Shown piece after piece: positions 15,241 through 23,994 of a stretch of 41,982 nucleotides of DNA. A program made the translations under genes and the position numbers. The DNA comes from Paludibacteraceae bacterium (GTDB lineage Bacteria > Bacteroidota > Bacteroidia > Bacteroidales > Paludibacteraceae): contig CAJGDW010000001.1 in NCBI GenBank assembly GCA_904502115.1, positions 1 through 41,982 of the forward strand. Direction: 5' to 3'. The notes beneath the pieces are model-generated. The model was not told the origin of the DNA and ran no database searches. It saw only the letters and a program-made list of their open reading frames with translations. How positions within the stretch are numbered: position 1 is the first letter of the stretch; each line of letters starts with the position of its first letter.

Positions 15241-18200
15241 TTATTGTTTGCAAATTTTGTAGTTTTTACCGTCCACTTGTAAAAGGTAAAATCCTTGTTC
15301 TAAATGGTGCAATGGTAATTCGTAATTACCACTAACTGTAGTGGGTGCTATCAGGGTTTGACCCATTATATTGTACAAAGCAATGGAGTAGGTTGGTTTG
15401 TTGGTATGAATGAAAAGCGTATATCCATTTTGTGCATTCAATAGGGTAGGACTCACTTCTTGTATCCACAAATGGCCCATTGGGTAGCTGTCTTCGGTTT
15501 CAAAGTATGATTGCATGTTTCTGCCTTCTGCACCTTCTACAAAAATATTTTCGGCCAATACTGTTTCGTTGCACCCATTTTTAGAGGTAGTAGTTAGCTT
15601 AATTTTGTGTTGTCCCAAGTTGTACAAATAGCAGGCAGGATGAACCAAATTAGAGGTAGTTCCTTCTACGGTTCGCCCATCGCCCATGTAGTTTTCTTGT
15701 AGTTGCAATACCCATTGGTTCAGGTGTTCTTCTGCATTGACCGTTTGGTTAATGAGTTGAATTTTACTACCAGGTGGTACCACTAGTTTGGTTTTCAAAT
15801 CGTATTCGTAATTGTTGTACACAATAGAAAATCCGGTATTAAAAGCATCGATGCTGATAGGAATCGTAACGGTATTGCTGCGTACACCTGTTTTTGTGTC
15901 GTAACGGTACACACTAAGGGTAAAATCGGTTGTTGCCTTGTTAATGATGCATTTGTTATCGGTGTTGCTGTATTGGGTACTGATGGTAGAGAGTACCAAC
16001 GATGGGTCGGATGCACTCCAAATGTATCGGGTATTTTTATTGATGAGTTCGTCGGGTTCGTTCACCACAACGCTTACTTTTTCGTTGGGGCATTCGGCAT
16101 TGAAAACCTGTATATTTTCTTCGCTCAGTAGTGCCGAACTCAGCATCCACAAACTATTCGATACCGATACAATTTGGCTGGCCTCGTCGTTGTTTTTGCG
16201 CGAGAACACAAAACGAGCAATTTCCCAATTTTCTTGCAAGTCTTTTAGGGTTTCGTCGGGCAACGAAACATATTTAGTGCTCGAGTTTATTTTTTTGGTA
16301 CCACTATCGGTTACTTGCGCATAGTACCTAGAGTTGATAACAATGGGTTCCCATTCATCGTTGCTAGATTTGCGCATCCATTGGTAGGTAAAACTGATTC
16401 CTTCTGCCTGATTTACTTCGCCATAACCACCCAATACAGGATACGATCCAACAACATAAGGGTTACTATCGCCCGATGGAACAAAAACCGTATCCGATGC
16501 CGTATGCTTAAATTCAATGCGATTGCCAGTAATGGCAGGTACGTATTTTAGTTCAATTTTAATGCTATCCGAGACACATCCAAAGGCATTTGTTTTGCGG
16601 ATGTAAAACGACGGATTGGGTCTTTCGTTGTGGTAAGTAAGTTGGGTAGTTCCTTCTATGTTCTGCATAAAAGGCAACCATTGGTTTTGCTGAATAGAGT
16701 CTTGCACCACCCATTGTTCTTGTTGCTGATTGTGCCAATCTTGTCGGAGCGCGCCGTATTCTTTGATTTGCTTGTGGGTAGCATCGTCCAGGCTAAATCC
16801 AGTATCGCCTTCAAAATCCCACCCTTCTTGTAAAATAATCTGGTAGCACTCGTTTCTACTCAATGCATTCCAATCGTACTGCAGTAAACGCGGTTGTTTT
16901 TTAGCCACTACGGCTCTGTATTCGTACGCATCGCCTACCTGATTGTTTTGAATGGTAATGCTGGGTGACGAATTTTCTAGGCACATCAATTGCAAGTACC
17001 CATTGATGCTATCTGCTTTGGCAATGGCAGCAGTCGATTTGATTTGCTGCATCAAAATATTGTCTTTGGGCAATCGATGAATGGTAAAACTTTTGCTCAA
17101 ACTATCGTTGCACAAGGCGATGACGCATTGGTAAGTAACACTGTCTTGTGGTAAAGCTGGAATGTAGTAATGGTTTTGTGCTGCCACCAATTTTTTACTA
17201 CCATCGGCTTGGAGTTGGTAAACGCGGTAGTGGGCATTGTTGCGTAGTAGTGTCGCTTCGTTGTTCGATAAATTATTGCTACCAACAATGTCAAAACGAA
17301 TGTTTCTTTCCGTTAGTGGTTCGTTGTTGCACAAGTAAGTATCTTCTGGCCAATTGTAATGGGTAAATCCAAAATTTTGTGCCAAAGGTTTGCTCAAGGC
17401 TCGGTACGTATAATAATCGTGCGATACAACACTGATGTAGTAGTAGGTTTTTCCGTTGATTTCGATGGGATAATTGTACAGGTCGCTTTCTTCTGTCGAT
17501 GCGAATGCTTTTAGCACGCACAATTGGCGAAAATAGAGGGGTTTCCCATTGCTCAAAATAGACGATTTGAGTAATATATCCTTGCTATCTACCACTATTT
17601 GACTGTTGACATCAAAATTGTTAATGCGGTTAATGTCGTTATCGGCAATGTTTTTCCATGTAACAGCATTGGTTGATACTTGCCAAATGTAGTGAGGGCA
17701 GTAAATAGTAGGCGATGTGTTGTTACATACAATCGATTTTCCTACCAAATGAATGATGTTTGCGGTATCGTTCGTAGCACAAATGCGTACTTCTGCTTGT
17801 TCGTCAGCACTTAATGTAGGGAAACTAACCTGAGGAACTAACTTGAACATTAAGCAATTTTCGCCCAAATACAAAAAGGGATAATTTTCTTTTTTACTTG
17901 CATACGTGCTGATAACTTCCGATGCTGGTCCATAAAAAGTACATCCCATAGCATTAGTAACATCGTGCACAGCATTATAGGTGTAATGCATTTTGTTCCA
18001 CACCTTAAACACCAAGTGATCATCTAGGTTACCAGATGGCAGTTTGGCTTGCCACAAATCGCGTACGTGGTAAGTTCTACTAAACCATCTACCACCCATC
18101 TTTTCAAAATCACTGAGTTTGCTAATGGCATTTTCGTTAAAAAGTGTGCCTTGTTGGTTAATGGTTTGCAATAGAATAGGTCGCATGCGAGTAATACCAT

Positions 18201-19281
18201 ACGCCCCATCTGCATACAATTGAGAAATTCCATGAATGTATTCCTTGTTGTTGTATTTTTTCTCGATGAACTGAAAAACCGTAGGGTTGGTGGTTTTTAC
18301 AAAATCAAGGTAGCGTAAAGTAGTGGATGATGGTTGCGTTTTGCCACTGAGGCAATCGCTTAGTTCTTGTTTCACCGTTGTAGCAGTCGGAATCTGGTAA
18401 CTTTCACCTACACCACAAATAAAAGTACTGTACCCATCGTATTTTTGATTGTCGATGATGGTATCAACGGGGGTGTTGTCGGTAGACAGGCTGATGTTGA
18501 AAACAGCATCGGGGTGGTTGTATACCAATCGGTAACCTTCATCGTTTAGGGGGTTGGCAGTAGAGTTGCCATGTATCACCGATTTATGGCTATTTACGTA
18601 TTCTATTTTTGTTTTACCACCCGATCGGTTTTTATCGGAAGAGGCAGTTAGTACAATGGGTGTATCGCCGTTGATGTATTTTAAAGCACTTTCGTATTTG
18701 CAAAAAATATTATCGGCACCATTTTCGTAGTGTTTGCCTACGGTAGGAGTGTTGGTAGGAGCTACATCGTTGGGTCTAACCGATAACTCTATTTTAAAAT
18801 CGTAGGTTCCTTCTTTTAATCCGCTGGGAAGCTGCCAAGTAATGTTGTATTCAAACGGTTTTTTGTCAATAACACTAATGTTCCGTTCGTAATCAATTAT
18901 GGGCGCTTCGTGTTGGGCGATATCTTCGTCAATGTAGAAATGCGTTCCCTCTGTCGCCAAAGTATAAGTATCTTTTGTTGCTTCTTTGTAGTACAGTTTG
19001 TAGTTGATGTCAAATTTGCCAAACGACCACACGTACCAACAGTTTAGCACTTTTACCTGCATGTTGTACCAAGTAAGGTTTCCGCCATACGTAAAGGTTA
19101 GTTTTTTTTCGCTTTTTGTGGTGACAATTTCTTGTTCACAATTCAGGTAAACTTCCGATGGGGTTCCACTTTTTTGGAAGTATTTAAGAAAGTAACCATC
19201 TTCTTCGATTAAATAATCGGTAGCAAAGCATTGCCCCATGCCTAAAAGCAGCATGAGCCATAACATAATTGTTTTTTTCAT
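15241..19281 (-). CDS. Giant secreted/surface protein with type IX secretion C-terminal sorting domain
   Basis: A protein of 1346 residues with a Sec signal peptide at 1-20 (MKKTIMLWLMLLLGMGQCFA). The last ~90 residues form a T9SS type A sorting domain: SIALYNIMGQTLIAPT, then GNYELPLHHLEQGFYLLQV, ending KNYKICKQ. The rest has no recognisable enzyme motif. Segments such as YIWQVSTNAVTWKNI (around 540) and FTYQWMRKSSNDEWEPI (around 1020) look like strand-tryptophan-strand Ig-like units found in Bacteroidota surface proteins, and about 15 scattered cysteines may form disulfides. An adhesin or surface-layer role is an inference from size and architecture. It lies between a small barrel gene (24-base gap upstream) and a lipoprotein gene. 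Confidence 0.8.
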   Translation of the reverse strand: MKKTIMLWLMLLLGMGQCFATDYLIEEDGYFLKYFQKSGTPSEVYLNCEQEIVTTKSEKKLTFTYGGNLTWYNMQVKVLNCWYVWSFGKFDINYKLYYKEATKDTYTLATEGTHFYIDEDIAQHEAPIIDYERNISVIDKKPFEYNITWQLPSGLKEGTYDFKIELSVRPNDVAPTNTPTVGKHYENGADNIFCKYESALKYINGDTPIVLTASSDKNRSGGKTKIEYVNSHKSVIHGNSTANPLNDEGYRLVYNHPDAVFNISLSTDNTPVDTIIDNQKYDGYSTFICGVGESYQIPTATTVKQELSDCLSGKTQPSSTTLRYLDFVKTTNPTVFQFIEKKYNNKEYIHGISQLYADGAYGITRMRPILLQTINQQGTLFNENAISKLSDFEKMGGRWFSRTYHVRDLWQAKLPSGNLDDHLVFKVWNKMHYTYNAVHDVTNAMGCTFYGPASEVISTYASKKENYPFLYLGENCLMFKLVPQVSFPTLSADEQAEVRICATNDTANIIHLVGKSIVCNNTSPTIYCPHYIWQVSTNAVTWKNIADNDINRINNFDVNSQIVVDSKDILLKSSILSNGKPLYFRQLCVLKAFASTEESDLYNYPIEINGKTYYYISVVSHDYYTYRALSKPLAQNFGFTHYNWPEDTYLCNNEPLTERNIRFDIVGSNNLSNNEATLLRNNAHYRVYQLQADGSKKLVAAQNHYYIPALPQDSVTYQCVIALCNDSLSKSFTIHRLPKDNILMQQIKSTAAIAKADSINGYLQLMCLENSSPSITIQNNQVGDAYEYRAVVAKKQPRLLQYDWNALSRNECYQIILQEGWDFEGDTGFSLDDATHKQIKEYGALRQDWHNQQQEQWVVQDSIQQNQWLPFMQNIEGTTQLTYHNERPNPSFYIRKTNAFGCVSDSIKIELKYVPAITGNRIEFKHTASDTVFVPSGDSNPYVVGSYPVLGGYGEVNQAEGISFTYQWMRKSSNDEWEPIVINSRYYAQVTDSGTKKINSSTKYVSLPDETLKDLQENWEIARFVFSRKNNDEASQIVSVSNSLWMLSSALLSEENIQVFNAECPNEKVSVVVNEPDELINKNTRYIWSASDPSLVLSTISTQYSNTDNKCIINKATTDFTLSVYRYDTKTGVRSNTVTIPISIDAFNTGFSIVYNNYEYDLKTKLVVPPGSKIQLINQTVNAEEHLNQWVLQLQENYMGDGRTVEGTTSNLVHPACYLYNLGQHKIKLTTTSKNGCNETVLAENIFVEGAEGRNMQSYFETEDSYPMGHLWIQEVSPTLLNAQNGYTLFIHTNKPTYSIALYNIMGQTLIAPTTVSGNYELPLHHLEQGFYLLQVDGKNYKICKQ

Positions 19282-19305
19282 AAGAATAAATTAAGAGATT
19301 AAAAA

Positions 19306-19851
19306 TTATTGAATGTTGTACCGCAAACCTGCTGTAAATAGTGGACAAAAATAATGGGTATCTTTGGTGTTTAAGAAGCTGTATTTCCAACCTTGCTGCG
19401 CCGCCAAGGTAAATGAGAGTTGCGGTAGGGCATAAAATTCAAGGTTAAATCCCAATGCCACCCCCAGGCTGACTCCATCGCTGCTTTTTTGCATATCGAG
19501 GTTATCCCATCGGTCGTATCCTACTATGGCATTGGCAGTCCCGTGCAAATACAGCCATCTGGTAGGTTGCCACAAGGCAGCCTCTATGCCGGGCATAAAA
19601 TTGACACACCAAAATCCGGATTTATCAAAAAATCCTTTTTCGTAGTCGATGTTTCCCATTACCGACCATCGCCTGTGAAAATAATAATGGTAAGAAAGAC
19701 CAACATCAAAAGTATCGCCCCAGCCTGTGCCAGTTCGAAATCCTACAGCATGAGTACCTTTAATGTGAAGTAAGTTAAGCGGAGATACCGCCCAAAGTGG
19801 TGCTATGCACAATGCAAATAGCACGCATGAAGTAAAAATTTTTTTCCTCAT
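19306..19851 (-). CDS. Small outer-membrane beta-barrel protein
   Basis: A protein of 181 residues with a signal peptide (MRKKIFTSCVLFALCIAPLWA). The mature part alternates short aromatic/glycine strands (GTGWGDTFDVGLSYHYYF, then GVALGFNLEFYALPQLSFTL) and ends in GLRYNIQ, consistent with an eight-stranded barrel. Its pattern resembles TraO-like proteins of Bacteroides conjugative elements, but no other transfer gene is present and I do not assign that function. It is the first gene of the operon with the T9SS cargo protein and the lipoprotein. A good -33/-7 promoter precedes it. Confidence 0.65.
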   Translation of the reverse strand: MRKKIFTSCVLFALCIAPLWAVSPLNLLHIKGTHAVGFRTGTGWGDTFDVGLSYHYYFHRRWSVMGNIDYEKGFFDKSGFWCVNFMPGIEAALWQPTRWLYLHGTANAIVGYDRWDNLDMQKSSDGVSLGVALGFNLEFYALPQLSFTLAAQQGWKYSFLNTKDTHYFCPLFTAGLRYNIQ

Positions 19852-19880
19852 AACAGAACTAAGATTGGGTTAATGTTCCG

Positions 19881-19911
19881 CAAAAGTACAGAGTTTTTCT
19901 TAAAATGCAAA
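19881..19911 (-). promoter_or_regulatory. Promoter of the 19851-14435 surface operon
   Basis: On the minus strand, TTTG (19911-19908), a 19-base spacer, and TACTTTTG (19888-19881) match the Bacteroidota -33/-7 architecture with ideal spacing. The -7 box ends 29 bases upstream of the start at 19851. Confidence 0.7.
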
Positions 19912-19920
19912 TTTTTTGCG

Positions 19921-19928
19921 TAATTTTG
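19921..19928 (+). promoter_or_regulatory. Putative -7 element for the gene at 19960
   Basis: TAATTTTG matches TAnnTTTG and lies 31 bases before the ATG at 19960. With the minus-strand promoter ending at 19911, it makes a compact divergent promoter region. Confidence 0.5.
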
Positions 19929-19959
19929 CCCAGCATTTACCAATTTAGTAATACGTACC

Positions 19960-20466
19960 ATGAGATCGATTATACTACTTATAGCCTTTGTTTTATTGGG
20001 TGTGATTACGCTTTTATTGAACAAGTACGCACGTCCTAAAACACAAAAACCAACTAACTCGGATCCTCAAAAAAAGGCTTCTGAGACAGGAGTGTCGGGC
20101 ACTTTTTCCCTATCGGTCAACAACACGTCGAAAAGCTCAGTGACCGAAGGTGAGGAAGTTTACGAACGTCCCGATGGTTGTTGTGGTGCGCACGAGGTAT
20201 GCGAAAACGAAAGTCTATTAGCATCGAATACCAAAATTATTTATTTTGCCGATGAGGAGTTAGATGATTTCAAAGATCGCGACCCTGAAACCTATACCGA
20301 CCAAGAAATAGAACAATTTGAAGAAGTGTTCTTTACCTTGCGCGAAAACGAATTGGTAGAGTGGTTAAAAAGTTTGCAATTGCGCCACGTTCCCTTGCCA
20401 CCCTCTATCAAAGAGCAAGCCTTGATGATTATTTCGGAACGTCGCAAAGAACCCGCCATCGACTAA
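19960..20466 (+). CDS. Conserved single-pass membrane protein with CCGxHxxC motif, function unknown
   Basis: A protein of 168 residues with an N-terminal transmembrane segment at about 3-21 (IILLIAFVLLGVITLLL), a low-complexity K/T/S-rich linker to about residue 65, and a conserved-looking motif DGCCGAHEVCE with C74, C75, H78 and C81 that could bind a metal or form a disulfide. The C-terminal ~75 residues are acidic and helical (EELDDFKDRDPETYTDQEIEQF in part). I believe similar proteins with this motif occur widely in Bacteroidales, without known function. It ends one base before the methyltransferase ORF and is probably co-transcribed with it. Confidence 0.7.
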   Translation: MRSIILLIAFVLLGVITLLLNKYARPKTQKPTNSDPQKKASETGVSGTFSLSVNNTSKSSVTEGEEVYERPDGCCGAHEVCENESLLASNTKIIYFADEELDDFKDRDPETYTDQEIEQFEEVFFTLRENELVEWLKSLQLRHVPLPPSIKEQALMIISERRKEPAID

Positions 20467-20467
20467 T

Positions 20468-21682
20468 ATGCATACCATGGAAACTTTTGTAGCAAAAACC
20501 TTGCAAGGCCTAGAAGAAGTATTGGCCGAAGAACTAAAACAAATAGGTGCCCAAAACATTACCACAGGCCGTCGTGCTGTTACCTTTCAGGGAAGTTTAG
20601 AAACCTTGTACAAAGCCAATGTGCACTTGCGCACCGCTTTGCGCATTTTGCGTCCCATCGCTACTTTTACGGCACGCAATACCGACGAGTTGTACGCACA
20701 AGCCAAGGCCATAGATTGGGAAAAATACATGGATGTTAGCCAAAGTTTCTTGATTGAAACCACCCTTTATTCGCCCATTATTACCAACTCGCGCTATGCT
20801 ACCTATAAAGTAAAAGATGCCATAGCCGATTTCTTCAATGAAAAATACGGCAAACGCCCATCTATCAGCGTTACCAAGCCCGATATTTACCTGAATTTGC
20901 ACATTTCCGATACCACTTGTACCTTGTCGCTCGACAGTTCGGGCGAACCCTTGTTTAAACGCGGTTACCGTGTGGCACAAACCGAGGCACCCATTAACGA
21001 GGTGTTGGCCGCTGGTATGTTGTTGTTGGCAGGTTGGAAGGGTCAATGCGATTTTATGGATCCCATGTGCGGTTCGGGTACCATTGCCATTGAGGCAGCC
21101 TTGATTGCGCTAAACATACCTCCTGGTATTTTCCGCTCGTCGTTTGCTTTTGAAAATTGGAAAGACTTTGATGCCGATTTGTTCGATGCCATTTACAACG
21201 ACGATAGCCACGAACGTGCGTTCAAACACACCATTTTTGCTTCTGATATTGCTCGCAAGGCCATTGCGATTGCAGAAAGCAACATCAAAAATGCAGGGTT
21301 AAGCAAGTACATTCAGCTTTCTACCTGTTCGTTTGCCGATGTGCCCGAACCCAGCAAACCCTTGTTTATGGTAACCAACCCTCCCTACGGCGAGCGCCTT
21401 AACAGGGGCGAAGTAGAATCGCTATACAGCATGATGGGCGCTACTTTAAAACACAAATTCTCGGGCTCTACCGCTTGGATCATTAGCTCTAGTCGCGAAG
21501 GTTTCGATAAAATAGGTTTGAAACCCGATGCCAAAATCCACCTTATTAACGGTAGCCTTCCTTGCGAGTACCGCAAGTACACCCTTTTCGCTGGCAAGCA
21601 CAAGGAGTTTAAGTCAAAAGTAGTAGGGACGCACGGTTCGTGCGTCCGCGGTCCAAAGTCGAAGTCACCCCGTAGGGGTTAA
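20468..21682 (+). CDS. THUMP-domain class I SAM-dependent RNA methyltransferase (RlmL N-terminal-half type)
   Basis: A protein of 404 residues resembling the part of E. coli RlmL that makes m2G2445 in 23S rRNA. It has a ferredoxin-like/THUMP region at about 1-160 (ETFVAKTLQGLEEVLAEELK in part) and a Rossmann methyltransferase at about 175-375 with the SAM-binding DPMCGSGTIAIEAA and the catalytic NPPYGERL. The true protein probably ended near KHKEF; the last ~23 residues (VVGTHGSCVRGPKSKSPRRG region) are encoded by a hairpin repeat at 21627-21647 and flanking sequence. The first Met (20468) or the second (20477, METFVAK) could be the start; the second is more typical. Confidence 0.88.
   Translation: MHTMETFVAKTLQGLEEVLAEELKQIGAQNITTGRRAVTFQGSLETLYKANVHLRTALRILRPIATFTARNTDELYAQAKAIDWEKYMDVSQSFLIETTLYSPIITNSRYATYKVKDAIADFFNEKYGKRPSISVTKPDIYLNLHISDTTCTLSLDSSGEPLFKRGYRVAQTEAPINEVLAAGMLLLAGWKGQCDFMDPMCGSGTIAIEAALIALNIPPGIFRSSFAFENWKDFDADLFDAIYNDDSHERAFKHTIFASDIARKAIAIAESNIKNAGLSKYIQLSTCSFADVPEPSKPLFMVTNPPYGERLNRGEVESLYSMMGATLKHKFSGSTAWIISSSREGFDKIGLKPDAKIHLINGSLPCEYRKYTLFAGKHKEFKSKVVGTHGSCVRGPKSKSPRRG
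21627..21647. repeat. GC-rich hairpin repeat inside the methyltransferase 3' end
   Basis: GGACGCACG, loop GTT, CGTGCGTCC: a perfect 9-bp stem. It is GC-rich compared with its surroundings and is preceded by GTAG and followed by GCGG, like the short dispersed GGGACGCACGG-type repeats seen in many bacterial genomes. It supplies part of the reading frame of the methyltransferase tail. Confidence 0.75.
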
Positions 21683-21698
21683 ACTAAAACCCTGATTT

Positions 21699-21780
21699 TT
21701 TAACATTTCGAAATGTTAAATCGAAATGTTAAAATGAAATGTTAAATGTTGGTAAGAAAAGTACCAACTCAAATGTTAAA
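21699..21780. repeat. Repeated decamer AAATGTTAAA upstream of rprX (putative operator array)
   Basis: One inverted copy TTTAACATTT at 21699-21708, then direct copies of AAATGTTAAA at 21711, 21724 and 21737 (13-base period) and a fourth at 21771-21780. The inverted and first direct copy form a palindrome around CG. A 7-bp hairpin (21748-21754 with 21762-21768) separates the third and fourth copies. The fourth lies immediately upstream of the -7 element at 21785, a position where a bound regulator could affect transcription. Confidence 0.7.
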
Positions 21781-21784
21781 ATAC

Positions 21785-21792
21785 TACATTTG
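21785..21792 (+). promoter_or_regulatory. Putative -7 element for rprX-rprY
   Basis: TACATTTG is a full match to TAnnTTTG, 19 bases before the ATG at 21812. No clear -33 TTTG is present, which could mean activation by a regulator bound to the decamer repeats. Confidence 0.55.
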
Positions 21793-21811
21793 TTTTCGTT
21801 AATGAATCAAT

Positions 21812-23287
21812 ATGCGAAAACAAACCATCATATTGTTGGCTATTGCCATGGTCATCACCTTTTTAGGGTTGGTCTTGGTTCAATTTAACTACTTTAATAC
21901 CCTTATGGAAATGCGCCGAGCTCATTTCGATAAGGCGGTAAAGCAAAGTCTTTATCAAACAAGCCGTATCTTGGAAGAGGAAGAAACCGTTAACTACCTC
22001 AATATGGCACTGAAATCGGAGGGTAAAGATTTACAACAGGAATTGAAAAATGAAGGTATACTTCCTTTTCATTCAACCATCAATCTTTCGGATCGTTCAA
22101 AAAGCAATAATAATATTGTAGAAGACCTTCATAATAGACTAAAGAAAAACTACATCAGACAAAAAGTAATGATGACCGACGTAGCGATGCGTTGGTTAAA
22201 AGAGGCTCCAGAAAAACCCATTAACGAGCGTATCAATACAGACCATTTAGCGGATTTATTGAGAAAAGAACTCTCTAGCATGGGTATAGAAACTCCATTC
22301 TACATTACTTTGGTAGATTATAAGGGAAATTATGTTCATAAATCGACGGACTTTGATTCATCTCTTTTTGAAGAAGAAGATTATTATTCACAAATCTTGT
22401 TCCCCAACGATTATAATCCTAAAATGAATTTTTTACGCGTTTATTTTCCTGAACGCGATAGTTATATATTTCATACCATGTTTCAGTCGGCACTTACCTC
22501 TATTATTATGAGTGTGGTGTTATTTCTAACCTTTGTTTTTACTATTTACCTACTGATTCGTCAACACAGAGTAGCCGAAATAAAAACCGACTTTATGAAC
22601 AACATGACCCACGAGTTCAAAACACCTATTTCCAGTATCTCGTTGGCGTCGCAAATGTTGAACGACGAAAACATTACCAAGTCGCCCGAATTGATGAAAC
22701 GCATATCGCGTACCATTGGCGATGAAACCAAGCGCCTTAGTTTTCAAGTAGAAAAAGTGTTGCAAATTTCGTTGCTTGAGAACGAAAAAGCCATTATGAA
22801 ATTTAAGGAAGCCGATATAAATACCATAGTTGAAGATGTAGTGGATAACTTCAAGATTAAGGTAAAAAGTAAGGGCGGAAGCATAAAGGCTGACTTAAAA
22901 GCAACCGAAAGTTTGGCGACGGTTGATGAGTTGCATTTTACCAATGTGATTTTTAACTTATTGGACAATGCAGTAAAATATGCGAAACACGAAGAGCCTT
23001 TGCATTTAGTAGTGCGTACAAGCAATAATGACGATTTATCTCAGTTAATTATAAAAATAGAAGACAACGGAATTGGGATATCCAAAGAACATTTGAAGAA
23101 TATTTTTGATAAATTTCATCGTGTACCTACCGGAAACGTGCACAACGTAAAAGGTTTTGGCTTGGGTTTGGCATACGTCAAAAAGATGGTAGCAAAACAT
23201 AACGGAAGCATTAAAGCAGAGAGTGAATTGGGTGTAGGTACTGTATTTACTATTGTAATTCCAACCTTAAAAAAAATAAGTTTATGA
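21812..23287 (+). CDS. rprX: Sensor histidine kinase, RprX-like
   Basis: A membrane sensor kinase of 491 residues. Transmembrane segments are at about 5-24 and 229-249, enclosing a periplasmic sensor domain of about 200 residues without a recognised ligand motif. The dimerisation/phosphoacceptor domain has H267 in NNMTHEFKTPISS. The catalytic domain shows the N box (NVIFNLLDNAVKYAK), G1 (IEDNGIGI) and G2 (GFGLGLAYVKKM). Its partner regulator overlaps its stop by 4 bases. The name follows RprX of Bacteroides fragilis, judged mainly from the regulator's similarity. A putative operator array precedes it. Confidence 0.88.
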   Translation: MRKQTIILLAIAMVITFLGLVLVQFNYFNTLMEMRRAHFDKAVKQSLYQTSRILEEEETVNYLNMALKSEGKDLQQELKNEGILPFHSTINLSDRSKSNNNIVEDLHNRLKKNYIRQKVMMTDVAMRWLKEAPEKPINERINTDHLADLLRKELSSMGIETPFYITLVDYKGNYVHKSTDFDSSLFEEEDYYSQILFPNDYNPKMNFLRVYFPERDSYIFHTMFQSALTSIIMSVVLFLTFVFTIYLLIRQHRVAEIKTDFMNNMTHEFKTPISSISLASQMLNDENITKSPELMKRISRTIGDETKRLSFQVEKVLQISLLENEKAIMKFKEADINTIVEDVVDNFKIKVKSKGGSIKADLKATESLATVDELHFTNVIFNLLDNAVKYAKHEEPLHLVVRTSNNDDLSQLIIKIEDNGIGISKEHLKNIFDKFHRVPTGNVHNVKGFGLGLAYVKKMVAKHNGSIKAESELGVGTVFTIVIPTLKKISL

Positions 23288-23994
23288 ACGACGAAAAAGT
23301 AAAAATCCTTTTGTGTGAGGATGACGAAAACCTAGGTATGTTACTACGTGAATACCTACTAGTAAAAGGTTATGATACAGACTTAATGTCTGACGGCGAT
23401 GCTGGTTATAAGGCTTTCATTAAAAATACATACGATGTATGTGTATTTGACGTAATGATGCCTAAAAAAGACGGTTTTGCACTAGCGCAAGAAATTAGAG
23501 CTATCAATACAGAAGTACCTATTTTGTTCTTAACCGCTAAAACCCTAAAAGAAGATATCATTGAAGGTTTCAAAATAGGCGGTGACGACTACATCACCAA
23601 ACCTTTCAGCATGGAAGAATTGTTGTTCCGTATCGAAGCTATTTTGCGTCGTGTAAAAAGCCGTAAAATGAAGGATAAAGTAGTTTATCGTTTGGGTAAA
23701 TTTGTTTTCGATTCGCAAAAACAACAACTTTCTATTGGCGATAAATCGACCAAATTGACCACCAAAGAATCGGAATTGTTGTCGCTATTGTGCGCCAATG
23801 CCAACGATATTTTGGAACGTAACTATACTTTGAAAACCATTTGGATTGACGATAACTATTTTAACGCACGTAGCATGGATGTTTACATTACCAAGTTGCG
23901 TAAATTGTTGAAAGACGATTATCCTGCCGTACAAATTATCAATATTCACGGCAAAGGTTACAAATTGATTGTACCTGAACATTCCAATGATTAA
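23284..23994 (+). CDS. rprY: Response regulator, OmpR family, RprY-like
   Basis: A two-domain regulator of 236 residues. The receiver domain occupies 1-120 with acidic residues in LLCEDDENLG and phospho-accepting D56 in VFDVMMPKKDGF, then FLTAKTLKED and the conserved KPFSMEELLFRIEAILRRV. A winged-helix DNA-binding domain fills about 135-233 (LTTKESELLSLLC, then RSMDVYITKLRKLL and IHGKGYKL). The sequence matches what I remember of RprY of Bacteroides fragilis closely. It overlaps the kinase gene by 4 bases and the following lipoprotein gene by 8 bases, so the three genes form one operon. Confidence 0.93.
   Translation: MNDEKVKILLCEDDENLGMLLREYLLVKGYDTDLMSDGDAGYKAFIKNTYDVCVFDVMMPKKDGFALAQEIRAINTEVPILFLTAKTLKEDIIEGFKIGGDDYITKPFSMEELLFRIEAILRRVKSRKMKDKVVYRLGKFVFDSQKQQLSIGDKSTKLTTKESELLSLLCANANDILERNYTLKTIWIDDNYFNARSMDVYITKLRKLLKDDYPAVQIINIHGKGYKLIVPEHSND

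Noticed and set aside
19306..19851. Conjugative transfer TraO assignment for the small barrel protein
   Set aside because: Only the general barrel pattern is shared; no other tra gene or mobile-element feature lies nearby.
21699..21780. Possible CRISPR-like array upstream of rprX
   Set aside because: The repeat is only ten bases, spacing is 3 bases for three copies and irregular for the fourth, and no cas genes are near; an operator array fits better.
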